Assembly (NCBI GenBank): GCA_029961685.1
Contig: JARWKL010000005.1
Span: 41,701,357-41,765,356 of the forward strand
Reading direction: 5' to 3'
DNA: 64,000 nucleotides
From: Aristolochia californica
Lineage: Eukaryota; Streptophyta; Magnoliopsida; Piperales; Aristolochiaceae
Part shown: positions 1-9,800 of the stretch, one piece after another
How positions within the stretch are numbered: the stretch's first letter is position 1
How the letters are laid out: every line of letters begins with the position of its first letter
Position numbers and translations under genes: made by a program
Notes under the pieces: generated by a model
Database searches by the model: none
What the model was told of the DNA's origin: nothing
Seen by the model: the letters and a program-made list of their open reading frames with translations, nothing else

Positions 1-363
1 CACATTCCGCGTTCGAATCCCGGCGGAAGCGATAGGGAACGGGAACAGTGGATGTCAGAGCTAGGTGGTTCCGATCCACCTGAGTTAGGTTTCGTTCACC
101 CTTGGTCCACCTGGGTTAGGTACTTGACTTTTCATACTTAACAAATCGGTCTGTTGAGTTGTATTGGCTAGGCGTTTGACGTGGTATCAGAGCTAGACAC
201 CACGTTCCGCGTTCGAATCCCAACGGAAGCGGTAGGGAACTGGAACGGTGGGTGTCAGAGCTAGTTGGTTCTGGTCAACATGGGTTAGGTTCCGTCCATC
301 CCTAGTCCACGTAGGTTAGGTGCTTGACTTTCTGCACTGGGTTGTATTGGCTAGGTGTTTGAC
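1..363 (+). repeat. tRNA-like tandem repeat array, about two units
   Basis: Two diverged units of about 180 bp lie head to tail. Each holds GTTCGAATCCC, close to a Pol III B box, and ends in TTGTATTGGCTAGGYGTTTGAC. The junction at 181-193 reads GTGGTATCAGAGC, which matches both an A-box-like element and the initiator-Met primer-binding site of plant LTR elements. The same family appears inverted at 14021-14537 and in a related form near 63600. It could be a tRNA-derived SINE array or a TRIM-like array; the sequence does not decide between them. The left end may be cut by the window edge. Confidence 0.6.
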
Positions 364-364
364 A

Positions 365-969
365 ACCAATTCATATACCTCACACCTAAAATCTGAAACA
401 GATAATCTAGCAAAGAGTTTTGGAAACAATTTCTTTAAATGACCAAAGGATGAGTGAACCAACCGTTTATGTCATAACCAAATCTCAGAATCTGCAGATT
501 TATGCACGAAAAGTGCTTGAGCAAACTGATGAGAACTCTCATGCTTCAGATCAAAGTAATAGAGCTTTCCCCTTCTAGTACCATAACCAATTGACTTCCG
601 AGTTCGAATATGCTTAAAAACACAACGGTTAGGCCAAAAAATCATAATACAATGTAGAGCGCGAGTTATTTGAGTCGTTGATAATAAATTATGATTGAGG
701 GTTGGAACAAATAATACTGAATCAAGACTCTATTTTTCAGTGAGGGTGATGGAACCTTGTCCAATAACGTGAGAGGGAGTACTATTTGTTATAGATACGA
801 TATGTTGTTCAGATGGTTTCATATTTTTAACATGATGATTGTCAAAGGTCATATGATCAGTAGCACCAGAATCAATTATCCATTCACTATTTCTACTAGG
901 AGAAAAAATATTAAGAACCTTACCAGATGTAGCAATTAAAACGGATGCATCCTTCCGTTTGCGAGGCAA
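365..969 (-). mobile_element. Ty1/copia relic, protease to gag-pre-integrase part
   Basis: Read on the minus strand, 730-969 encodes the copia protease core, with WIIDSGATDHMT carrying the DSGA-type aspartate motif. Downstream, at about 380-700, broken frames read like a GAG-pre-integrase region (GTRRGKLYYFDLKHES, then W-HKRLVHSSFGHLKKLFP) with an in-frame stop in place of the usual histidine-zinc context. No LTR was recognised on either side. It is a decayed fragment and not a functional element. It faces a second copia fragment on the opposite strand just to its right, so two insertions or a rearrangement must have met here. Confidence 0.75.
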
Positions 970-1052
970 TTTAGTAGGATCCCACCATTATGGATACCAT
1001 TCTAAGTGAAGAACATCTGAATGTCGTCAACCGTCTTGCGATGGGTCAATAT

Positions 1053-1510
1053 AAAATTGAAGATTATACTGATGCCAATTGGGCTGGGTCAATAGAGGAT
1101 CGATGATCTACATATGGATACTTTATATTTGTAGGTGGAAATTTGGTCACTTGGAGAAGTAAGAAACAAGATGTGGGAGTTAGATCATCAGTTGAAGCGG
1201 AATACAGGGGAATGGCCAAGGCAATATGTGAATTATTATGAATCAAGAATCTGATGCAAGAATACACAATGAATAGACAAGTCTTATGAAATTATACTAT
1301 GATAGTAAGGCAGCATGTGATATTTCCCACAGCCTAGTCCAACCTGATATAACTAAACACATTGAAGTTGATAGACATTTTATCAAGGAAAAGCTAGAAG
1401 CAAGAATCATTGAAGTCCCTCATGTTCGGTCTCAAGATCAATTTGCCGATGTATTGACCAAGACAGAGTTTTACCAACTTTTATTAATTGTCTTGACAAG
1501 TTGGGTATAA
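1053..1510 (+). mobile_element. Ty1/copia relic, RNase H end of pol
   Basis: On the plus strand, broken frames read YTDANWAGS, then TYGYFIFVGGNLVTWRSKKQ and VEAEYRGMAKAICELL, which are hallmarks of the copia RNase H domain. The last part (1286-1510) is open and ends with HIEVDRHFIKEKL and DQFADVLTKT, the normal tail of copia pol. In-frame stops near 1107 and around 1240-1290 show that it is dead. Its orientation is opposite to the protease fragment at 365-969, so the two are not one element. Confidence 0.8.
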
Positions 1511-2522
1511 GCGATATCTATGACAAAAAAATTTGGTAGGCATGATAAAAATTTTGGTCATTGTTGTTATACACAGACAGGTTATGGCTGACGAAGTGTG
1601 GATATGTGGACCATCTGTCAGAGTATAAGATATCAGTAACAACTTTATCCAAGAATTACCAGCTAAAGTTGGATCATTGGTATCTGCCCAGGTAGCTTAT
1701 TTTTCCAGCATTTTATTTTTAAGTCAGTCTTTCTGTAGTTGATACATACATAAAAAACATATCTTGCTCCAAAGATTTAGAAAAAAATAGAATTTTACGC
1801 TTTTTCCATGTGGATTTAGTCTGAAATCTTGGACTGAAGCATTTAATGGACACTTGTTGAATGTGGATTAGGTCTGTCACATTTTATCTTGTGTAGAACT
1901 TCCTCCTGAATTCTAATGAAATCTTAGATGGAAGCATTTACTGAGAAGGTTTTACATCTATGAAGTTTCCAATTGTTCTGTCACTGACTCAAAACCTGTA
2001 AGTGATGGTTGTAGGAAGCCTATTGTGGGTACAAGTTCTATCTATCTATAATTTATTTTTAATAAATATTGGTTGTTTAAGTTAGAGACATTTATTTCCC
2101 GAGTTTCTAAATAGCTTTCTTCCTGTGTTCATTTTGGATTTGCTAAATGTGAGTTGTAGCTACATTCACCTTTAGTTATGTTTAGGCATGATGCAGTAAT
2201 CATAACACTGTTCTATGCTTCAGTTTTGTGCAATGGGCAAGTATTTATAGATGAAGCAAGCTAATTTTTTTAGATGAGAATTTGTTTGTCCAAAAAATTT
2301 GATTTGCTATTTCCATTTGTTTAACCTTGTTTAGTAGTTCTGTCTATTGGCATGTGAATTTATTTGACGAACCTTATGCAGTTAACTCACCATTAAGCAT
2401 ATAAGGATGAGGGAGCTTTCCGTTATTTTGTCATGTAAGTTTGGATTTTTCTTTACTTTGTTATGTATGCAGATGGTTTTTGGGTTTTTATGATATGAAC
2501 TAATAATTTACTAAGTAAAACT
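1511..2522. other. Gene-less AT-rich stretch
   Basis: About 1 kb without a convincing reading frame or RNA gene. The start may hold the 3' LTR remains of the copia fragment to its left, but no terminal repeat partner was found. The last five bases (2518-2522, AAACT) are the target duplication of the TRIM element. Confidence 0.5.
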
Positions 2523-2640
2523 TGCTAAGGAATAATCCCACATATATTAATGAGTACAAAGATCTTGAGTTTATTAATTGGGAAAAAGATTTCCTAAGTT
2601 GGCTAGTCATTTTGGGATGGGCCTTAGACCCAATTTAACA
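2523..2640 (+). repeat. TRIM left LTR
   Basis: 118 bp, starts TGCTAAGGAATAATCCCACA and ends CCCAATTTAACA. It is the same length as the right copy. The third base C departs from the TGTT start of the partner. Confidence 0.9.
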
Positions 2641-2685
2641 TGGTATCAAAGCAAGTACTCCTATGTGGGCCTACACCTACACCAT

Positions 2686-2929
2686 CCACTCGTAAAGCCA
2701 CAAAAAAGGGGTTTACACCTAATCTATCTACTTGTAGAGCCACACAAAAAAGGGCTTACACCTAAACTATCCACTTGTAGATCCACAAAAGAGGGCATAC
2801 ACCTAAAACTATCCACTTATAGAACCACAAAAGAGGGCTTACACCTAAAATTATCCACTTATAGAGCCACAAAAGAGGGCTTACACCTAAAACTATCCAC
2901 TTATAGAGCCACAAAAAGAGGGCTTACGC
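2686..2929 (+). repeat. Minisatellite inside the TRIM, about six 42-bp units
   Basis: Units read roughly CCACTTATAGAGCCACAAAA then GAGGGCTTACACCTAAAACTAT. The units to the right are most alike and those to the left more diverged. Because 42 is a multiple of three, one frame stays open across all units and gives a repeated short peptide (KLSTYRATKEG). This is a by-product of the period and not evidence of a gene. Confidence 0.85.
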
Positions 2930-2940
2930 GAGAGGGGGAG

Positions 2941-3058
2941 TGTTAAAGAATAATCCCACATATATTAATGAGTATAAAGACCTTGAGTTTATTTGTTGGG
3001 AAAGAGGTTTCCTAAGTTGGTTAATTATTTTGGGATGGGCCTTAGACCCAATTTAACA
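2941..3058 (+). repeat. TRIM right LTR
   Basis: 118 bp, starts TGTTAAAGAATAATCCCACA and ends CCCAATTTAACA. It is preceded by a purine-rich tract and followed by the AAACT target duplication. Confidence 0.9.
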
Positions 3059-3063
3059 AAACT

Positions 3064-3611
3064 GTTTTTGTATGAGATGATCTCTAATTTCATAACGGTC
3101 CAGTTAGTGCACAAGGAATTTTAGGAGAGTGAATTCTCTAGAAAAGTGCCCAAAGTGCATTAGTGCACTTGAATAGTTTAGGTAGAAGCGACGTTAGTGA
3201 ATCACCCTGTTTATGCATAAAAATAGAGGAATTGAGGTTCCACTAGCGTTATATGCATTAGTGCTCTTGTTGAATATTTTTTGTTGAATCAAGAGCTTTA
3301 AACTTCAATATTCGTGTAGAGATTTTCTCCGTAGGGTAAGTGGTCGGTAGTCCTGTTCCAAAACCGGAGAAAGAAGACAAATGCAACAGTACAGTGTCTT
3401 ACACCACCTATCGTCTCTCGAAGGGTCTCCTTCAATTCCTTTGCACGAAACCAGCTTTTTTTTTTTTTTTTTTTTAAAGTATCTTTCTTCTCGCTCTCTC
3501 TCGTCTCAAAGAAGACGAAATTTTATCCCTTTCTCGTCTCTATTTGAAGTGAAAAAGTTGAATAAAGCAGTGTGGAAGAAGGGCTTCTGGGGACTCTTGA
3601 GTTCCATTTCA
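3064..3611 (+). promoter_or_regulatory. Upstream and 5' leader region of the VAPYRIN-like gene
   Basis: No gene is seen here. The last 200 bp hold a pure T run (about 3452-3474) and CT-rich blocks, as is common in plant 5' leaders. The frame of the following gene stays open upstream to 3381, but the family's N-terminus matches the ATG at 3612, so the upstream part is taken as untranslated. Confidence 0.45.
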
Positions 3612-5134
3612 ATGGAGAAACTTGTTCAATTAACTGAGCAAGAAGTGCAGATAGATTTCAACTTGGGTTGCAAATGTAGAGCCAAAATTCAACTCAAATC
3701 CCTCTCGTCCACCACACCAGTAGCTTTCAAAGTCCTAAACTCCGCCCCGCACACAAGTTCCTCGTGAGCCCCCCAAACGGCCTCATCCCACCCGCTGCCT
3801 CCACATCATTTCAGGTCATCGTCATGCCACAGAACCAGGTACCACCTTCGTTTTCCCAAATCTCCGTCCGACAGATTCCTCATCAAGACGGCTCTCGCGC
3901 CTGTCCTCGAAATCAACGGCGACGACAACGGCAATCACCAACTCAATACCTGGTTCTCCTCTTCCGCTCGCGCCACTCACGATATCAAGCTCAAGGTGTT
4001 CTACGTGGGCCCCTTCCTCCTCCGCCACGCCGTCAGCGCCGGTGATGTCGACGCCGTCCAGCATATTGTCGAGCGACAGAAATACCTCCTCCTCCTCCTC
4101 TCTCCACGGGAGGCGGCGGCTCTCCTTGAGACCGCTCTTAACGCTGAAATGCTCGACCTACTCGCGGGGGCGGGACTGGATAACCACCACCCAGTCGATG
4201 GAAAGGAGGAGGAAGACGAGATGGCGTCCAAGGGTGGAGCCCGCTTCACGTGTCGGTTGTTTCTGGTGGGAGGGTCGTGCCGGAGAGGTTGTTGGTTGAA
4301 AATGAGGAAAAGGGTAAACTAGCGTGCATGGATAAGCGAGGGCGGACGCCGCTGCACTTGGCGGCCAGTAAGGGGCAGTTAAGGTGCGTGAGGCGGTTGG
4401 TGGAGGCAGGAGCAGAGGTGAACGCAGAGAGTGAAGAAGGACGGACGGCGCTGTTCAGAGCGGCGGAAAACGGGGATGATGAGATGGTAACGCTGCTGTT
4501 GGAGGTGGGAGCCGATGCCTCCATTGCGGCGGAGGACGTCGCGCCCGTAGATGTGGCTCAAGAAAAGGGACACGTAAGTCGTCAGATCTCTCTTCTAAGG
4601 ATTTTTGGAGATTCGCTGGATTGCCCATTATTTGGAGATTCCTCTAATTTCTAGTTCATGTGAAACGCAACACAGGAAAATGTGATGGAGATCCTCCAAC
4701 GGGGAGAGGAGGTGCTGACCGCGGCAAGACGGGGCGAGATCGACCGGCTAAAATCTCTGTTGGGAAAAAAACTTGGACGCTTCGTTAACCTCTACGATCA
4801 ATACGGTCTAACAGCTCTCCACTCGCCGGCCATACAAGGCCATGCAGACATCGTAGCGATGCTGGCCGAGTTCGGAATGGACGTGGAGAGTCGAGACATA
4901 GAAGGGCACACCCCTCTGCACCTGGCGGTGGAGGGCGGCAGCAGTGAGGTTGTCGAGGCATTGATCGATAGGGGAGCTAACGTGAATGCGAGAAGCAAGC
5001 GAGGAGCTACTCCTCTTTACATGGCTACTATGATGGGTTATGAGAACATCTCACAGATTCTCGAGATTAGAGGTGCTTCTCTTACCTGTTTGCCCTCCTC
5101 TTCTTCCTCCGTCTCATCGGCATCTGTCGCTTAA
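3612..5134 (+). pseudogene. VAPYRIN-like MSP-domain and ankyrin-repeat gene with three frame breaks
   Basis: The N-terminus from ATG 3612 (MEKLVQLTEQEVQIDF, KIQLKSLSSTTPVAFKV) is a VAP-type MSP domain. Ankyrin repeats follow (GRTPLHLAASKGQLRCV, GRTALFRAAENGD, GLTALHSPAIQGHADIV, GHTPLHLAVEGGSSEVV, GATPLYMATMMGYENI). This order is that of VAPYRIN and VAPYRIN-like proteins, which are linked to root symbiosis and membrane traffic. Exon 1 is 3612-4573, the intron 4574-4675 (GTAAGT...CAG), and exon 2 4676-5134. Exon 1 is broken three times: an extra AC near 3750 (CACAC), one extra T in the TTTT near 3851, and a shift between about 4170 and 4215. Between breaks the coding sense is well kept with no stray stops, so either a young pseudogene or base-call errors could explain it. 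The intact product would be about 475 aa, somewhat shorter than VAPYRIN. Confidence 0.82.
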
Positions 5135-6812
5135 CCCTCGAATGAAGTATTGGGAGGTGATAGTATGATCCAGAGGCATCTCATTTTTCAAACCATAGTG
5201 TCCCCTCTCTCAAGCCTCAAAGATATAAACTTTCAAGCATTCATATGAAGCATAGGGCTTTTGTATCCTTGTTGTGTCTTAACCCTTTCCTTAAATTCAA
5301 ATCCTAAACATGGTTACCATTTATGATGTTATATGAACTCTTGACTGATATGTCTTGGTCTCTAGCTAACCCACTGATAGATGGGAATGAGATTGCCAAG
5401 CTCTGTCCCCCAACCCATCTTTCCCTCCAAAATAAGGTGTGTTCTCCACTATAAACATGGATAATGTTCCCCTCTTCAAATAAGAGTGTCAGCTAACAAA
5501 TTTGCTTGCAAATGCTTGATGCTAGGGTTGGGAGGTGAGCTGTCTTGGTCTAGGTGGCAAATCAAGAGGAATTAAGAGCAGAAAAAAAAATTGAATACTT
5601 AATGTGAAAATAAAAATAAGTAAGCAAAAGTCGAAGTATATATACACAACCACAAGGAGGTCGAGAATTTTTATTTTCAATGTTCCTCTAGTGGTAATCA
5701 CTACTAAGAATACTTGCTTGGGAAAATTTTATTAACAAAATTTATAAAAGAGATCGTGGCTCTCTCTTTAAGTCAAGTTTAATACCCAATTACACTATCT
5801 CAATCTCTACCAAAGAGATTCTCATACAACTAGATTTTAGCTCTCCCGAGAAATTCCCTTAAGAAATTAAGGCATTAGAAAAAGCTTCTTAAAAAGTGAA
5901 AAATATAAAGAGAAATGAAGATTTATACCTTCTTGTTGGAGAAATAGTCACTCCTAAAGTAATTCCAACCATCCAACTACATATGCACCAATGATGAAGT
6001 ATGTGGAGCTATGGAAGAAATACGAGTGCCAAGAAATGCAAAAAGAATTGAGGGGGATTTTGGCAAAAAAAAACAGGCCTTCTCTTTTACAATGAAGTAG
6101 AATTGAAAATTTGCATGTACAAATATTTTGTCAAAGTTTTGGTTTGTTAATAAATTTTCAGTGAGGGCTTAGGGAAGAGTTCGGGTCTCCAAATAGTTGT
6201 GGAGATTGATCATACCTTTTTCATTGATAGATCAATCACCTCCCAAAACGGTTTTATTTTGGAGTTAATGTGGCTTTATGATCAATTAGACCATCAATTA
6301 ACTTTATTTTTCAAATTTTGCAAGAACAAGATTGATCGATCATGTTTTATAATATCTACATTACAGTATTTTGTATGATCAATCATGCCCAAGAAGGTTA
6401 ATCGATCATGCAGCTAAGTGAATGATTGATCATATTTTTTTTGTAGCGTATACAACTAAGTTCTAAGCATGATATAAGCCTAAATTAAATGAATAAAAGG
6501 TTCCTGAACATAGACTCTTAGTCTTTAATTATCCATGATTCATCAAGGTGCTTCTTCAAAGTCACTTCATTCTTCATTTGGCTCAAAGTCTAGTGTTGGT
6601 TTTGTCTGTTCTTCCTTATAAACACGTTTTAGCTTCGGTTTCCAAACCAAAAATGCCGAATCAGGAAAAGAAGAAAAACATGAAACGATCCACGCTGTTG
6701 TTTTTTAAAATTTATATTGGAAATAGAGAAATTCAGTAATTCATAACTTAGGTAGAGAGACCCTAATAAATCAAATCAGGATGATGCAACTTACAAAAAA
6801 AAAACTACATCC
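5135..6812. other. Intergenic region between the VAPYRIN-like gene and UBA1
   Basis: No coding region is supported. It holds the 3' ends of the two flanking genes, which converge. Between about 6190 and 6440 the motif GATCAATCA / TGATCGATCAT recurs about eight times in both directions in AT-rich DNA. Confidence 0.5.
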
Positions 6813-9800
6813 TTACTTGGAATATATAGATATCAATGGAATATCGATATCGTTATCATCGTCATCTTCACAAGCCACCACGACATCCAAATGGCGCCTA
6901 TACAGAGGAATCTCAACCTTGGCAATCTCCCTCGCCAAATCCACTACCTTCCGCTCCATCCTCTCCTTGTGCTTCGGAAACATACTATTATAGAGAAGGC
7001 AAGTTCCACACGAAATGCTGTAAGCGTTTAGCCCTTTCTCCTTGAGCCACTCAAGCAGCTCTCTCAACGTCACATTTTGCTTTATCACCCATCGATCCCA
7101 CACCGTCCACTCCATCTCCCGATGCTTTATCACCTTAGGCGGCACTGGCTCTGCCATGCACAAGAGAGGATGCCCGAGGTTCACAAATGTATTTCGATAC
7201 TCTTCCACCTTGTGCCCACCACTTAACACCTTGTAGAGTTCAAGGCAAACCAGACCCGTTGCCATAGCTGTGGATGTCGCAATCGCCGGGATTATCCTTC
7301 CCGCAATGAACTTGGCTCTCAGCTTGTCTACTTCTGGAATGCTGTAGTTTCTTGCACGCATGTTAGCCAGTCCCGCAATGAAGTCCATGTGGTAGTTTTT
7401 ATCATCATCCTATAATTTGAAATTCATCCACAACAGAAACGGTTCAGAGAAACCAAAAAAAAAAACGTATAGAAACAGCCTAATACACGTCAAAAGAGGA
7501 AATCTACACCATAAAAATATTTCCCAGCTGCCCTCTCCAAACTCAAGTACAGAAAATAACACATGCACAAAAACCTCAAAATCCCAGGACCCGCAACATG
7601 AACTAATCTTTTCACATCTATTTAAACATATTATTTTTTGATAACTTTTGCTTTTAAAAAGATAAGAGAAACACACCTTCTCAAATTGTATTGGGTTCAT
7701 CCTAAAGCCAGGAGAGAGGCTCTTAGCACAATCTTCCAATTTGTTAAGCAAAATGTCAATTACAGCTGCATCATCAACAGAGGCAGCTGACAGACTTGTG
7801 GCTTTCTCATCTGTCACTATCTTGACACCCGTCTTGGGCTCAAAATCAGGGACCAATTCTTTGTTCACAGCATTTGCCAGCTTCTGTGGATTCTTAGCCC
7901 ATTCAGGAACAGATATCCCAAATGTCTCTGCTCGCAATATGGAAGCCGCCATAACAAAGTGAAGATGACCTAGATCACTGGATGAAAACTGGAGGGCATG
8001 TGGAAAACGTTTAGGTGCAGACCAGAAGGGTGCTCCTGTGCTAGTGGCTGCATCTTCCGGAAATGTAAAAGTCAGCTGCTTTACTCGGTTGACAAAATAA
8101 TCTTCAAACCTGCAGAAATAAATTCCCCAGTAAGAAATACTACTCCCAGAGGTTTACTGAGGCAAAATGTGGTGATTACTCAAAGAGAGAGAACTTGTAC
8201 TTCAATCGTGCCCATGTAATGCAGTCCTGGAAAGTTTCGCATCTCTCTTTGTCAAGACACTCTACAATTCGTTCAAGGAGATTTCTGGCTTGTGCATCTG
8301 CAGTACTCTTTTTATCCAATGTATATTTAGCAGGGTCAGACAAAAAAGTATTAACTTCAACTGGTGTCTTTTCAAGCAACCCTTCAAATTCAGAAAGTGC
8401 CCATGTCAAGCAGTGATCAATATTGTGCGGGAATGAATGAACAGTGCACATGGGTGCTTGTTTCTCAGGAGGATCACGAGAAGCACCATAATTCTCTGTA
8501 AGATGAGGGATGACCATCTGTGTGTTGCACTTAGCACCTAAAGTTCCAGATTCTAAAAGGGCTTTCTGGAAGTATATGCATCTAAGGTCTATGTACAGCC
8601 TAGCATTCACGTTATCTAAAGCATTGATAACCACATCTAGATTCTCCCAGAATTCATCATTGAACACATTCTCTGTCTCAGGACTTGCACGATTTTGGAG
8701 AGCTTCAATTCGAAGACGGGGATTGATTGCATGGGCTGCAGAAGCAGCAACCGTGGACTTGGCCTGCCCAATATTCCAATCACGGAAAAGGAATTGACGA
8801 GTGAGGTTGCTCTTTTCAATGACATCATCATCTGTTATAGTCAGCTTCCCCTGGTTCCCACAACAAACTCCCATTAGAGCTAGGTTCTTCAGGAACTCAC
8901 ATCCAAGGGCACCGGACCCCACTGTAAATACTTTTGCCTCCTCCAACTTCTTCTGAAGCTTCAATCCGAAGACTGAGATTTGTGCATCATAGCGGCTGTT
9001 CAATGGCTTCCGATCATTGGGATCCAGTGGTTCACAAGGAAGTGACTCAAGGGAGTCAAAGTAAAAGAACTGTAACACAAATCAAAACCCAATATTATAT
9101 AATTAGAACAAAATAGCAAGATAACAAAAGACACCAGCAATAAAACTGAATACATCATGTGTATGTACACTGGTGCTCATAAATAGTTCTTCCAAAATGG
9201 AACCACCACAGTCCATAAAACACACCAATCAGACAATTCAAGCAACAACTATGCTCGTAAATACTTGCATAAAACTAATTATTATGTATTGCAAGTTAAT
9301 AAAACTACTCATGTACGACCTCTAACAGTGTCTAATTGGTGAGTTTTCAAACTCTGGGACCCCAAGAGGAACATAAACAGAAATCATTGTGTAATCAAAA
9401 CCATAGTTCAGAGGATTATCAACGAACTAGACTAAAAACACCCTCTAGAATTTAATTTAACCTTGAAGGTATTACCTGAAAAAGAGGATGAAATTTTCCA
9501 GAGCATGCTTTCACAACCTCTTGTCCCACAACACCACCAAACATGGCAGCCATTGGATTCAGGACAGCCCTTGAACCAAATGCAAAATTCCTGAAAAGTT
9601 TCTCATCAACCTGTTCAATCTTAGTGTCACCTGAGCCATCATTAATAGCAATAGCATAATGTATCAACTTTTGGGCATCCTCCTCAGACCCAGCAACAGG
9701 AAATCGCCCCACTTCACAGATGAATTTATCCAAAGCTTGAAAAGCCAAGTGCAGTACTGGTGGTCGGTCAAATCTAGAGAAGTCACTGAGAAGAAAATCC

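Larger units (their letters stand above)
2523..3058 (+). mobile_element. Complete TRIM element (536 bp)
   Basis: Two direct repeats of 118 bp (2523-2640 and 2941-3058) begin TG and end CA with a TGTTAAA...TTTAACA inverted end, and differ at about 11 positions by eye. A primer-binding site TGGTATCAAAGC follows the left repeat directly (2641-2652), and a purine tract GAGAGGGGGAG precedes the right repeat (2930-2940). The flanks AAACT (2518-2522) and AAACT (3059-3063) are a perfect 5-bp target duplication. The 300-bp interior is mostly a minisatellite and codes for no retroelement protein, so movement must have used enzymes supplied by another element. This fits a terminal-repeat retrotransposon in miniature. 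Confidence 0.92.

Noticed and set aside
1..363. True tRNA genes suggested by GTTCGAATCCC
   Set aside because: No acceptor stem or anticodon arm can be paired, and the units are tandem and diverged.
2686..2929. CRISPR-like regular repeats
   Set aside because: The units are directly joined without unique spacers and the host is a plant; this is a minisatellite.
2578..2946. Open frame of 122 codons with a repeated KLSTYRATKEG-like peptide
   Set aside because: It lies inside the TRIM element; the frame is open only because the minisatellite period is 42, and it runs from one LTR into the next.
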